NCBI GenBank assembly: GCA_016859345.1
Contig: CM029131.1
Location: forward strand, 12,328,878-12,392,877
Origin: Istiophorus platypterus
Lineage: Eukaryota; Chordata; Actinopteri; Istiophoriformes; Istiophoridae
Direction of reading: 5' to 3'
Length of the DNA: 64,000 bases
The position numbers were made by a program, and so were the translations under genes. The notes beneath the pieces are model-generated. The model did not search any database, was not told the origin of the DNA, and saw only the letters and a program-made list of their open reading frames with translations. This document shows, one piece after another, positions 1 to 11,057 of the stretch. Every line of letters begins with the position of its first letter. Within the stretch, counting starts at the first letter, position 1.

Positions 1-479
1 CCCTCTTTCTCCTTTTTCCACTCATTCTCTTATTTTCCATCCTCTTTCTTCATCCTTTTCTTCTTCTTTTCTCCATATGAAGAGTTTTAGCCCAGAACAT
101 AAGACCTTACATCTGTCTACACGCTATCACACTCAAGCAACTGTATTTTCCCATGAAAGCAGGTCTAGCCCATAATTAATTCATTTTACAAAGGCTTGTT
201 GGTACATATAAGATAAACTTTTAAATTTTGTCATGAGGATGGAAAATATGCATAAAATTGGCACTTTTTACATAGGAGGTGACTGGTCGGACAAAATCAT
301 GTATTGTTAATTCTCAAGACAAATTATATTGAGGTACATCAGCTTTTGTTCCTTTGTTTTTTGTTACAAACTAAAGATACTGTTTTCCAGACTGGATCCT
401 TCACACTTTAACCCACTGGAGATAACAGCAGCCTCTAGGAAATTGCAATTATGGCGCAGTGCTCCGTGTCTCCTTACTC
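1..479. other. AT-rich flank, nothing recognised
   Basis: Pyrimidine-rich start, then ordinary AT-rich sequence. I see no exon, RNA gene or repeat family here. Confidence 0.5.
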
Positions 480-1260
480 TTCCTGATGAGTTACCTTAGT
501 GGCCCGGGCGAAGTTCACGGGCGCCGAGCTCCGCCGTCTCCCAGTGCTCGCCCCGGCGGAGCGCCACGCGCCGCTTAGCGGGAATCTCAAATTGGACCTA
601 ATCGGTTCTCCAGTCACCGTGTTTAAACGCCCCTTCTCGCCAGGTTAATGGGATTTCCGCCGAAAGGTTCCGCGCCCGACGTCTAAAGTGGTCCAGACGA
701 TGGCAACGAGCCCCGAGTCGAGGGTGATTAACCGCGCTGACCCGCCCGTGACCGACGCGCCTCCGCTCCCTCTCAGCTCAACCGGAACCGTGCTCAAGTC
801 GAGTCAGATTTACTCATTGGGATGTAAACAAGGATGTGGCGGGGCGAGGGGCGGCGAGCAGCGGCGGGCGGGGAAAGTACATCCCGGAGTTCAGGGGATG
901 GGGCCACGGCTTGTGTGCATGAGCGCGTGAACAGCCGAAGTCTGTCTTTAACCCGAGCCGTTCGCCAGAAAACGCTCCCTCGCACTTAATCCAGCAGAGG
1001 TTGTCGCGTTTAAATGGTGATTCCGCGTTCTTCCAAGCGCAGTCTTGTTTTCGTGGCGTGGACCCTCGCTCCCATTGGCGCCAGCGACGACGTGCTCATC
1101 CAGGTCATCGACGAGAGGCGGGAGAGCGTCGGAGGTGGCGATCGGACGGGCCGGAAACGGGTCAAACATCGAAACATCAGCCACATTTCCTTTTTTAACT
1201 TAGTAGGGAAACTCTCCCCAGAAACACGACATTAACCGCGGCCTCGGCCGCTTCCTCCCT
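480..1260. promoter_or_regulatory. CpG-rich segment, far upstream of zeb2
   Basis: CpG dinucleotides are frequent throughout, in contrast to the AT-rich sequence on both sides. The short open frames inside show no domain, codon signature or splice structure that I recognise. It may be an unmethylated regulatory island or an upstream alternative promoter. Mouse Zfhx1b is reported to have several untranslated upstream exons (established knowledge). No splice donor here is convincing enough to call one. Confidence 0.4.
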
Positions 1261-2251
1261 CACTTTTGACTTTATTCATTTCTTCTCTCAGAATAAAGTC
1301 ATTTATATGAAGCGACTGAGCACTTCCCCCTTCAGTGTTCAGCTTGTGTTTGCACTTTCTCAATGTTTCTGTGGTTTTTTTGTTCGTAATCCCTCCGTCC
1401 GCGACACATGGCAGCTGTAATATCAGCCCCTACAGTCTCGTTACTTCACAGGCAGCGTGTTGTCTAACTATCCAACCCTGACAACGGAGCGAATTGTTCC
1501 ACATCGATCCACGCAGGGCCGTCGCGGCGGTAATCATCCATTTGTGTGGGTCAGAAGATTCCTGTCTCCTTCTGGCCTTGGACCTTCATGCAGTGTGTGT
1601 GTGTGTAGTGGTGTATTATTATTGCTGAGCATTAGTCAGTGAACTATCTTTTCACATGTCAGGGAGGCAGAAATGAGCGGTGTTATCACCTCAGATGGCT
1701 TCCTCTGGCTGAGTGTTCACTTCTGTGCGATTTCAGTGCGTCAGTGAAGCGTCTCTGCTTCTGCATGTGTGTGAGCACACAATCGCTATTTATGATATTT
1801 TTATTTATTCACTTAAACCTTTATTTACCCAGTGAAGACTTCCTAGATGTCGACAGCGTTGCCTTCTCTGTTGCCTAAATATTCCAAGGAAAACACATAA
1901 AATCATGTGTCAGGTTTGATAAATTCCTTGAGGTTCTTTGCTTCGCTTGAGCCATTTAGTCCCTTTAAATTCATAACAGCTCTAAAAATACTTTATGTGA
2001 GAGTTTAATGATTGCACTGCATCCATCTTTTCTATAGAGGTATTGGTGAATAATAGAGGTAAACTACAAATCCAGTTGTTTGAACATCATTGCAATCAAT
2101 AGTCATTAAGATTTGACTTTTAATTGCAATATAAGTGAAGTTCTTCCATTTGAAAATCCCATTTAATGTTTATATCCAAGAGACATTGTTTTGAAATGTT
2201 TTTCTCCCCTGATCACTGGCTGAAAGGCTTTATCCTCTTGTTTTTTTTTAG
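1261..2251. other. AT-rich intergenic sequence
   Basis: No gene, RNA or strong repeat is seen. The segment is AT-rich and ends in a short poly-T run next to an AG, described with the next entry. Confidence 0.45.
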
Positions 2252-2452
2252 CTAAGTCCCAAACCCACGTCTACTGAACCCAGTGGTCCCCAGCAAACTG
2301 CCGGCGTTCCAGGGCCTGGTCGAAAACGTTCCCACTTTGTACTGGGCCACGGTTCCCGGTCCCAGGAACCAACGGGGAGCTTTACTCATCCGAGAAGACC
2401 CTTCGGTCACAGGCCTCTTTGTGCTCATCCCAGCAGGAGGTGGAGATATGAG
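2252..2452 (+). other. Open, exon-like GC-rich block, unrecognised
   Basis: A poly-T tract followed by AG lies immediately before this block, and AG|GTAATA lies immediately after. In the frame beginning at the first base it is 67 codons with no stop, a symmetric phase-0 length. It is clearly more GC-rich than the sequence around it. The translation is rich in Pro, Gly, Ser and Arg and matches no family I know. It could be an exon of an unannotated transcript, a decayed exon, or chance. I favour chance slightly. Confidence 0.18.
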
Positions 2453-3695
2453 GTAATATCTCTAAAGCCTGGAGCATCTTGTCAGCGAAAGAGTTAACAC
2501 ACACCTACTGTCCATGGAAAACTGCCATCGTTTGTCTTATTTCAGTCCCTTTTCCCTTCTTTTTTTTGATGTGGCTTCACTTGTCAGCCGATGTCTCGTT
2601 TGGGAGGAAATCTTCACACGTCTCACGTCAGACGCTCCAGGCGAAGGATTCCTCCTCCCTTTCTTCCTTTTTTCCTTTTTTTTTTGTCAAAAGGAGCTTG
2701 ATTCTGTGACAGCCACAGCACACGTGTGAGAACTAGATCACACAGTATTTAGGATAGTTACTTACCAGTGCTTAAAGAGGTTAGTCATGCCCACCTAGTG
2801 TGCGGGGGGGGGCTTGACGCCTGCGACTGATGCGTTTTATTCAAAATTACATAGAAAAAAAAAACCAAGACCTAATCTCACCCTGCTCGTGCAACACGGT
2901 GGATAAAGTGAATGTAAAACATATGGTTTTGTGTCAAAAAAACAATTTCTTTCTTTCTTGTTTCTACTCAAGTTATTCTTTCGCATGTGGAAAATTTGGG
3001 AAAATAAATCCCACCAAGCTAAAGAAAAGTTCTATTTGAACGTATTTGATTCTGTAAACATGCACGTCAGAGAATAACTTGACATTTGACCTGGAACGAT
3101 AATAAAGCTGCGGCAATATTGGAGGCTCGGCTAACGGCTAATTGTGCTGCAGCTGCATGGAAGTCAGCGTTAGCTTGTTATTATGGAAATGAATACTGGT
3201 TTTATTTTTTTTGTATTTGCCAGCTAGACTTCAAACATTGCAAATTTTGAGAGAGAAAAACTATGAAAGATAAACAATAATAATATGCATCATTTAACAA
3301 TCGGATTTTTTCTACCACCAGTCAAATGAATCCAGAGACACTCAACTTCGATGCCGCTTGCAAGAACATAGATCTCGCTACTTTGACAGAATCAAAATCT
3401 GTGGAATCTGTGGGTTTCTTTCTACCAGCTTTTGTGCCGGGGGGGAGGTGGGGGTCCCCGACGTCCGGGACCTGGAGCGTCGGCGGCTCCTGCTCCCGCT
3501 CCGCCCGCGGTTCTGGACTGAAACAGTTTAATTCTCCGCAGCTGAACTCGGCCGAGCGGCTTAAGCACTGAGAGGGATTTCAAATGAAAGTCCGGAGCCA
3601 AGTCCGCTGTATTCAGTTACTAATGTTTGTATTAACGGTCGTGGCTCCGAGCGGGTGACATAATATTTTAACATGGGATGCCAAGTGTGAGAAAC

Positions 3696-3698
<3 letters not shown>
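2453..3698. other. AT-rich intergenic sequence
   Basis: A GC-rich patch lies near 3435-3560. The rest is AT-rich with short poly-A and poly-T runs. No gene was recognised. Confidence 0.4.

Positions 3699-3737
<39 letters not shown>
3699..3737. repeat. (GT)n microsatellite
   Basis: An uninterrupted GT dinucleotide run of about 19 units. Confidence 0.97.
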
Positions 3738-3739
<2 letters not shown>

Positions 3740-4423
3740 TCAGTGCTGGATTTTGAAGGATTCGTTCTGTCCTTCTGACACTATCTCATTGTTTTCTTCA
3801 TGGGTTCTGCTCTGAGATCTGGTTTTCAGGATCCGTCGAAAGGAAGAAATGGACATTTTCTTTGTTACATTACAAGAATCTGGTTTTGCTACCAAGTCAG
3901 TCAAGATCGTATATTAATTCTTCCTTCCCTTCCTTTCCCTTTAGTTCCCTTTCTTTTCCTTTTTATTTCCTTTCTTTTCCCTTTTCCGTCTCCTTTCGGG
4001 TTACGTCATCACAGTTAGAGGATATTAGAGTTTGATTTACTTTCCTTTTGTCACATTTTCATTTAAAAGAAATCAATAAAAACAGATTATGACAATTAAA
4101 AAGTTAACAGTTTAAAGACATCGGATGATTGACACGTTGAAAACGAATATAAAGGCACTTGAAACACTACACTTGCGAGGACTTTAGCTCGATGGCAGTT
4201 CCTGTGTAACCCAACCCCCCACGTTGTGTCCCGAAGTGAGAATGAGCCCGAACGTCATCGCTTGCAGCGATTGTCCTTAAAATTCCTGTGAGGAAACTGG
4301 GAAGGCACAGAACCAAGAAGCCCCCCCCCACCACTACCAGCACCACCCCCCACCCCCACTCCCAGACTCATACTGTTTCCCAACAGGTGCAGAAGAAGAT
4401 CAAGTTGCAATACTTTCCTGCCC
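3738..4423. other. Intergenic, pyrimidine-rich patches
   Basis: Contains a CCCTTT/TTCCTTT-rich pyrimidine stretch at 3920-3990 and an AT-rich stretch after it. A run of C and CA-rich sequence lies at 4321-4360. No gene was recognised. Confidence 0.4.
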
Positions 4424-4456
4424 CCTCCTCCTCCTCCTCCTCCTCCTCCTCCTCCT
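4424..4456. repeat. (TCC)n microsatellite
   Basis: A TCC trinucleotide run of about 11 units. It explains the poly-Ser and poly-Glu open frames that cross it. A (GT)n run follows at about 4528-4552. Confidence 0.95.
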
Positions 4457-4705
4457 TCTCCTTCCCGCCTCTCTTTCTCAAATTAATGCCAGCGAGAGCA
4501 GCTTTAGAGACATTTCTGACGTGTCTGTGTGTGTTTGTGTGTGTGTGTGTGTCTGTGGGGCAGGAGTTCAATCCTCCATCCTCCTCCCTCCCTGCTTCAC
4601 CTCTTTGCATATAAAACTTCCACATTAGGCTTAAGAGTACAACGGCTTAGCTGCTGTTCGCCCTACATCTGTCTTCCCTCCGCGACAACCAATCAGAAAG
4701 GTGGA

Positions 4706-4975
4706 TGGAGGGATGAAAGGAGGGAGGAGGAAAAATAAAGGGGGGTGGCTCATGAAGGAAGGGGAGATGGGGGGGGGGGGTGCAGGACAACGAGAGGGAG
4801 AGGAGAAGACAGGAGGGAGGAAGAGGGAGAAAGGAGGGAAAAAACCAAGCAGGAGTAAAGGAGGAAGGAAAGAATAAAAAGGAGGAGGGGAGAGGTGAGA
4901 CGAGGAGACGAGGATGGACGACGAGTCGACAGGGTGGAGAGACAAAGAGGAGGGAGAAAATGGGGGAGACTCTGA
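4706..4975. repeat. Polypurine tract, about 270 bases
   Basis: The + strand is almost purely A and G (GGA, GAA and AGGG mixtures), with G runs near 4771-4780. Long polypurine/polypyrimidine tracts can form triplex (H-DNA). Open frames across it are low complexity. Confidence 0.85.
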
Positions 4976-5769
4976 GAAGCAGTTTGTAGTTTTTAGTTTA
5001 CAGTAACTTTACTTCCGTGTACTCGGGTATTTTCATGTAACAGTTATGTGACGGCTGTTTTACTGTAGCAGTGATTTAAATTTCACATACAAAGCAGAAT
5101 CTAGCTGTAGACGAAGCAGCCCATCGCTACATGTGCACAGAGAAGCTAAAACTAGCTCAACCTCAACATAACTCTCACGATGAATCCGAGTAACCGACTT
5201 CGTATACTACATCTGACCCTTGGGTGCTTTTCCCTGTGAACCCCCGACCCGGACGGTGCGTCGACGGAGGTTTCGCGCTGCCACGCTGGCAGAGCGTCAC
5301 ATGGTTCCTGGACGGTATCGGGGCACAGAAGCAGCCGTGGCGGCCCCTCCTCTTCAGGAAGCGCCGGCAGCGGAGCGGGGGCGGCGTCACCGGGGCAAAA
5401 ACGAACAAACATGCTCAGATGTGCCCTCGTTCCTTTTTTAATTTTTTTATTTTGAGTTTAAAAGGTTTGGTTCCTGCGATTCGGCTTCGGTTTTACAGTT
5501 TCATTCATTCATTCCAGGACAGGTTCAGATCAGGGTCGAATCAGGACGATTAAAATACTCTGATTCACGGCCAAAAGCCTCTAGACAAGTTGTTTTTTTT
5601 TGTTTTTTTTTTGGGGGGGGGGTGTTTCATCTATTCTGTTTTATTATTTCACCAAAGCAGGTTGTCAGTGCAGTGGGAAGCAGGAATAAATTAGATGTTA
5701 AGCCCTTTTTTTGTCCTTTATATGAGGTATGTGTATTTCAGACCTGTTCCGGGTGCACGGCAGACGGCC
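4976..5769. other. Intergenic, no gene recognised
   Basis: A CpG-rich stretch lies at about 5220-5400, flanked by AT-rich DNA with poly-T and a G run near 5590-5620. The short open frames over the CpG-rich part exist in several frames on both strands and are probably compositional. Confidence 0.4.
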
Positions 5770-5828
5770 TCTATCTGGCTTTTATTTTCTCTCCCTCTCT
5801 CTCCCCCTCTCTCCCTCTCTCTCTCCGA
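5770..5828. repeat. (CT)n/(CCCT) pyrimidine repeat
   Basis: CTCTC and CCTCTC units on the + strand. It lies directly before a complex segment that may be a regulatory element. Confidence 0.85.
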
Positions 5829-5840
5829 GGCCCTCGGCAC

Positions 5841-6020
5841 CATAAATCCGACTGATTACTCCGCACCCCTTTTGCTTGACTGAACCTTCACAATCAGCCG
5901 TGGCCGCCAACAATGAGGCCCTGATGAATCAAACATCCATGGCATTAGTTTCACCTTGCTGCCCCTTTCCCATGCGCCGCCGCCTCTTTGTCAGGCCCCG
6001 GTTTGATGAGAAGGACTACT
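5841..6020. promoter_or_regulatory. Candidate conserved non-coding element
   Basis: Non-repetitive and of balanced composition. It carries ATAAATCC, a CAATCAG, an AACAATG (SOX-type) core and TGATGAAT. It stands out from the simple repeats on both sides. The call is by eye only and needs alignment to other fish zeb2 loci. Confidence 0.35.
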
Positions 6021-7202
6021 GACACTGGCTGCACCTATTGATAGACAATTCTGTAAAGACGGACCCCAACAACCCTACCAAACCCCAACCCCCCCCACAC
6101 ACACACACACATTTTGCCCCCAAAAATAGGCGACAAAACTTGATTGGAGCTAAAAACCCCGACTGTCTGGTTTGGTGGAAGCTTTGCTGTTTAGTGGGGT
6201 TTTTTGCATTAGAGGTACTTTAATGCAGCGTGTCAATATTTGCCAAAGAGTGCACTTTTTAAATGGTACGTGACAGGAAACAGGAAGTGGTTTGACTGTG
6301 AGAGAAGGTCGCGGAGAGGTTGTGGAAGCATTTACCTTACTACCGGACGAGCGAACCTCAAATCAGAGTATTTTAATCACCATCTCTCATCTTGAGCACA
6401 TGGACATAGAGTGGAACGTCCAATTGAGGCTTTTGTCACATGGTCATTTATTGTTAGAGAAACATCGTCTCGGACTTGAGCCGTCGCCGATGTGTTTATA
6501 TAAATGTTCCGGTCAAAGAAACAAAGGTTAAGTTCGAGGGTTCTCTCCGCTCACCGAGCTCCGGCGTTTCAGCCTTTCGCCGCCGCTCCGCCCGACGGGA
6601 GTTCAGCTGCATCTAGAACTTTTGAGTATGAATATTTAACACGTCGTTTCAACAGATTAGACGGAGCGTCCTGTCCCAAGCCATGGTTTGGGTGCGATTC
6701 GTGGCAGCTGCTCTCTCAAAAACCTGGTGCCTCTCGGCCCACAAAGCGGCACGGCCGACCCACGGCGTCCGAAATCCCTAAAACTATACACGCAACTTCC
6801 TCGCACGGTCCAAATCCGTACATTACATATATTAGATTTTTTAATTTTTATTTTGTTTGACTCTCTCCAAGAAGGGGGCGTTTGGATAAAGGGGCTAACA
6901 CCGTTGTTTCCAGCCCGGATGCTGCTCTTACCCGAGCTTCCCCCTTTCTTTGGGGGAAGTCTCGTCTCGGCGAGGAAGTCCGACATCAGACGGGCGGTTC
7001 TCCATTATCCTCCACAGTCGGCGCGGAGGTGAGTTTCCAGGGCGGCTTCGAGTGGTCTTGTCTGTATCTATGGCTGCGTATACAGTGTGCAGCCGGCAGC
7101 CCGGCCATGCTGTGCCATCGTATCACTAGCAGAAGATCAAACTCTAAATGTACTGTGAAACTGTTTGGGGCCACTAACAACTAGTACCGAGCTTGGCAAA
7201 CA

Positions 7203-7205
<3 letters not shown>
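6021..7205. other. Intergenic, no gene recognised
   Basis: A CpG-rich stretch at about 6540-6780 is followed by AT-rich and then mixed sequence up to a microsatellite cluster. No exon was recognised. Confidence 0.4.

Positions 7206-7245
<40 letters not shown>
7206..7245. repeat. (GT)n microsatellite
   Basis: An uninterrupted run of about 20 GT units. Confidence 0.97.
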
Positions 7246-7247
<2 letters not shown>

Positions 7248-7282
7248 GGAGAGATACTGCTCAAGGCTGCCTGTAATGAGAA

Positions 7283-7359
7283 AGAGAGAGAGAGCGAGCG
7301 AGCGAGCGAGCGAGACAAACCCAAAACACCACACACACACTCAGACACACACACACTCT
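7283..7359. repeat. (GA)n-(GCGA)n-(CA)n compound repeat
   Basis: GA units pass into a tetranucleotide GAGC/GCGA run at about 7293-7314, followed by two CA runs at about 7329-7357. Confidence 0.9.
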
Positions 7360-8293
7360 GAGCAGCGAAGGCTCGACCAACGTGCTACCCACAATGTTTT
7401 ATTCATTGAGATATATTTGATTATATTTGAATTTAATTGACATTTGGAGATAAATGAGGAGTTTCATTCCAAAATGAGGCATCCACTATTTAATAGAATT
7501 AACACCTCTTCTCAGAAAGTGATGACTGGCTTGAAAGTAAAAAAAAATTCATATTTGAAGTTTTGATATTAATTTTCATTAATTATTGAAGTTTTAAAGA
7601 TAAAGAAAAAAAATTCAATGTTTGAAAACCGGGTGGTTTGACATGAATTCAGGGATTGTGGGTGATTTAATCCCACGTGAATCTGAACGGTCGAGTCGCA
7701 ATTCCAGCTTCAAATTACCTCCCGGTGCGGAGGCTTCAGCTTTTAAAGGGACAGTGCGATGTTTTTTCCTCTCAGAGAGCGAGATGAGATCGACGGCGTC
7801 GACAAAAGCAATGAGACGACATCGGTCCCAGCTCCCAGTTTATTATTTCTCTCCGTACAACCTGTAGCCGGCGTCTTCCGTGTACGGAAGGTCGGCAGGT
7901 GCATTTCCAGGAGGCCGAACCGGACAAGGTTTAATCATATTTATCGGTTTTCAAACATCAGGGCATCTCAAGCCACCGTTGGGCTTTCGCAGTGTCCGGC
8001 CAACATCGTTACTTATTTGTCAGTATTCCCCAATTTATCCGCCGGTTCGTTCACTGTTTATTGTGCTGAACTTGTTTTTGTTGTTTGTTTTCATGTTTGT
8101 TTTTTTTTTTTTTGTGCAATATCGCAGGAAATCTAATTTTCATCGTTTGTCCCTGTTCAGCTCCTCTAACTGGAGGGGGTGTAATTTGAAGAAGGAAAAG
8201 AAGAAAAAGGGTGAAAAGGCGGAAAATGTCCTCATAACTTCTCTCTTCATTTCCTCCTCTCGCTCTCCTGCTATAGTGCAGCTCTTCCTCTTC
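7360..8293. other. AT-rich intergenic sequence
   Basis: Very AT-rich between 7390 and 7620, mixed after that. No gene was recognised. Confidence 0.4.
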
Positions 8294-8537
8294 TGTGTGT
8301 GTGTGTGTGTGTGTGTGATGTGATGATGGGAGTATGAACCATGTCCCTCTCTCTGTTTCTTTCTCAGTAATATCTGCCTCCCCCCTCCCTCCCTCCCTCC
8401 CTTCCAGGGAGGCGCTCAGCAGGTTGCATCACATCTCCGCCGCCACGGAGGCAAAAGAGATAAAACACAGGTAAATGTGCTGGGATGTTTGCTGTCAGTG
8501 TGTGTGAGAGAGAGAGAGAGAGAGCGAGCGAGCGAGG
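8294..8537. repeat. Simple-repeat cluster: (GT)n, (CCCT)n, (GA)n, (GAGC)n
   Basis: A GT run lies at 8294-8318, CCCT units at about 8378-8406, and a GT/GA/GAGC compound at about 8498-8537. The sequence between them is unremarkable. Confidence 0.9.
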
Positions 8538-9998
8538 GGGGTTGATGGGTAACAGCATGTGCGTATCTCTCGGTGTAAAGTCTAGAGGAGTGTGTGCTGG
8601 AGGTGGATTAGTCATAACAACACCACCGCCGCTGCGACGCAGATTCATAAAAGTGGAAGTTTCAGTGAACGGACACAGAAACACAAGCGTAATCTCCTCA
8701 GGCTCGACATGTGCAGTTCCCCATTTAAACTGTGTTTGGATAGAAAATCGGAAACTTTGAGGAATTTATAGCGTAGTGGACATAAAAAAAAAACACACAA
8801 AGGGAAAAAACCCAAAACAACGTGAAGCAACTGAGAACTTTTCTAGTTGTGTTCATCCAAAAGTCAAAAGTTGCTGCATAGAAACATTTACCGTGTCGTC
8901 GTGCGTTTTACTTAGTCTCAGCGGCGTGAAGACGCATGTTGGTGGATTGTTAAAAGGGCACGTGTGAACATCTAATACCAGAGTTTTAGTCTATAAAGTG
9001 GAAAAGTCATGTCAGACGTCCGCGGTACTGAGTCCTGTTCTTTTCTAGATCAGTCCCAGGGCTTGGATGGACATGGAGCGGTCGGTGCGGACTCCTACGA
9101 CCCCCCCCAGATCATTTAGGTAAGAATCGGCGTGATAACACCTTCTAGAGAAGCCTGATAAACACAGAGCGGTGTAAACCGGCTCACTTTCCAGTTCCCT
9201 GGCTCGTGTTGGGATGATTTCACCGACTGTGGCGTGAGGTTTTGTTCCCATTCCCAAAAACAGGACAGAGCCCTCAGGTTTGGCTCTGGTTCACTGGTCT
9301 GACTGGCGGCGGCGTGCGCCAACTTCCCGGTGATGGGTCAAGGTTTAGCTAGTTTTCCGGGGGACTTGGTGTTTTCTGTGTTGAGGAACAGTGAGTGTCG
9401 TTAAAAGAAAATGTCCAGACGGGAGTTTACCGTGGAAAACATTTGAACCATTCGCCGCTACAGCTCAGTGACACTATGCAAAAATGCACGTAGTCCTTTT
9501 AACATTAGAAAATACACATGTTCCAGGGCACAGGGGCGAAGAGAGGGCTCCTTACAGCTCAGTAACAGGTTCTACGTGGAACCGTTGGCACTGTACGCAG
9601 GTTGTGCCTCTGACCACGGTGCTATGGAAAACAAACATTAAAGTGCCATCGATGTCCATCGAAATAAAAGAAATACAATAAATAACGTGACCGCGATTCT
9701 ACAGGGAACGTTTCATTTGTTAGAGCACCACACGGTCCTGGTTAGAACCCTTTGTAGCCCTTTGGTAAACAGGTTCTCTACTGCAGCTCAGGTTAAAGCT
9801 TACATGGAATACAAGTGTTTATTTTGTTGTTGTTGTTGCACATACTCAGACATTTGGGGTATTTCCTGGTATAAAAAAGAGAAAAAATCCCTCTTTGTTG
9901 GGGATGATGGCCTCACTTCAGTCTCAACATGTGTCCAGCCCAGCGAGGTTTAAATCTGCCCACCTGTCCACACGCTAATCCCCCCCACCCCACCCCAC
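8538..9998. other. Intergenic, no gene recognised
   Basis: Mixed-composition sequence with a poly-A run near 8783. A CACCCC repeat at about 9981-10003 leads into the next segment. No exon or RNA gene is seen. Confidence 0.4.
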
Positions 9999-10003
9999 CC
10001 CAG

Positions 10004-10112
10004 CACAGCCTTATTACAAAACTGTGCAATTAATTAAAGGCTCAATCGCCGGGATTAGTAACCTACATTGAACCTGATACTCATATTAGTAACTGAAGTA
10101 TCCACGAGAAGC
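10004..10112. promoter_or_regulatory. Candidate conserved non-coding element
   Basis: A complex, non-repetitive segment with a tandem homeodomain core (AATTAATTAA) and GGATTAG (bicoid/OTX-type), plus two ATTAGTAAC copies (about 10034 and 10085). The call is by eye from motif density and lack of simple repeats. Confidence 0.4.
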
Positions 10113-10463
10113 GTGTTTTCGGGGATTTAGGGGGAAAAATGTTGGCGTCGAACGCTTCAAATATCAGGACAAAAAAAAACTCTGAGGCTGGAAAACAAAA
10201 CACCCAACTCACCAGAGGTGGGTTTTACGGCACAACAGCGGTAGCTATTCTCGTTGTACAGTGGCATTACAGAGATTAAGATTATCTCCGCTGTATGTTT
10301 ACAGCATAATGAAACAGGTCTGATATAATGACCATCAAATCTGGATTAGGTCATTCACAGCAGAGGGGGGGGGAATTTATTCCGATGATTACCGTCAGCG
10401 GGCTGAGCCGCACGACAATCCCTGTCCAGGCTGACGTATGGCAGGACACCTCGCGCACAAAAC

Positions 10464-10525
10464 ACACACACACATTTCACCTAATCACACACAACACACC
10501 TATATACACACACACACACAAACAT
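10464..10525. repeat. (CA)n interrupted microsatellite
   Basis: Several ACAC runs separated by short non-repeat bases. Confidence 0.85.
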
Positions 10526-10661
10526 GGGCTTATGTGCTTTTTTCAGGTTCTTCTCCATCCTTTGCATGTTAATAAACATCCCAAGGATCAACTGAGCTTC
10601 TTTTCCTGTTCTGTTCTATTCTGTTCTGTGTTATGATATTTTGCTCATTCACATGTAGAAA

Positions 10662-10733
10662 ACGTGTGCATGTGTGTGTGCATGTGTGTGTATGTGTGTG
10701 TGTGTATGTGTGTGTGTGCATGTGTGTGTGCAG
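10662..10733. repeat. (TG)n compound microsatellite
   Basis: TG runs broken by CATG and TATG interruptions over about 70 bases. Confidence 0.93.
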
Positions 10734-10869
10734 GCAGGGCCGTTACAAAAGCAGGTTACAGAAGCACAGAAATGACACGGTGCAACAGATGATGGGCATT
10801 ATCCTATCAACCTGCTGTTTCTGTACACACTCTGTCCCCTCTGTGTTCTCTTTGAAAGGACAGCAGGAG

Positions 10870-10949
10870 TGTGTGTGTGTGTGTGAGATGGATGGATGGG
10901 GGAGGTGGGGGTCCTTTCACACACCCAAACACACACACACACACACACT
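10870..10949. repeat. (GT)n ... (CA)n inverted microsatellite pair
   Basis: A GT run at about 10870-10885 is followed by a CA run at about 10919-10948. The two runs are complementary, so a foldback is possible. Confidence 0.85.
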
Positions 10950-11025
10950 CTGCACCTGTCACAAACAGCCTGTCAGAACAGGAGAAAAGAAACTTCAGCC
11001 ATGAGGAAAGGCTGAGGGAAGGGGG

Positions 11026-11057
11026 AGCCGAGCTGAGCTGAGCCGAGCTGAGCTGAG
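11026..11057. repeat. GAGCT/GAGCC pentamer repeat
   Basis: A 15-base unit made of three pentamers (GAGCC GAGCT GAGCT) is present about twice. Confidence 0.9.
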
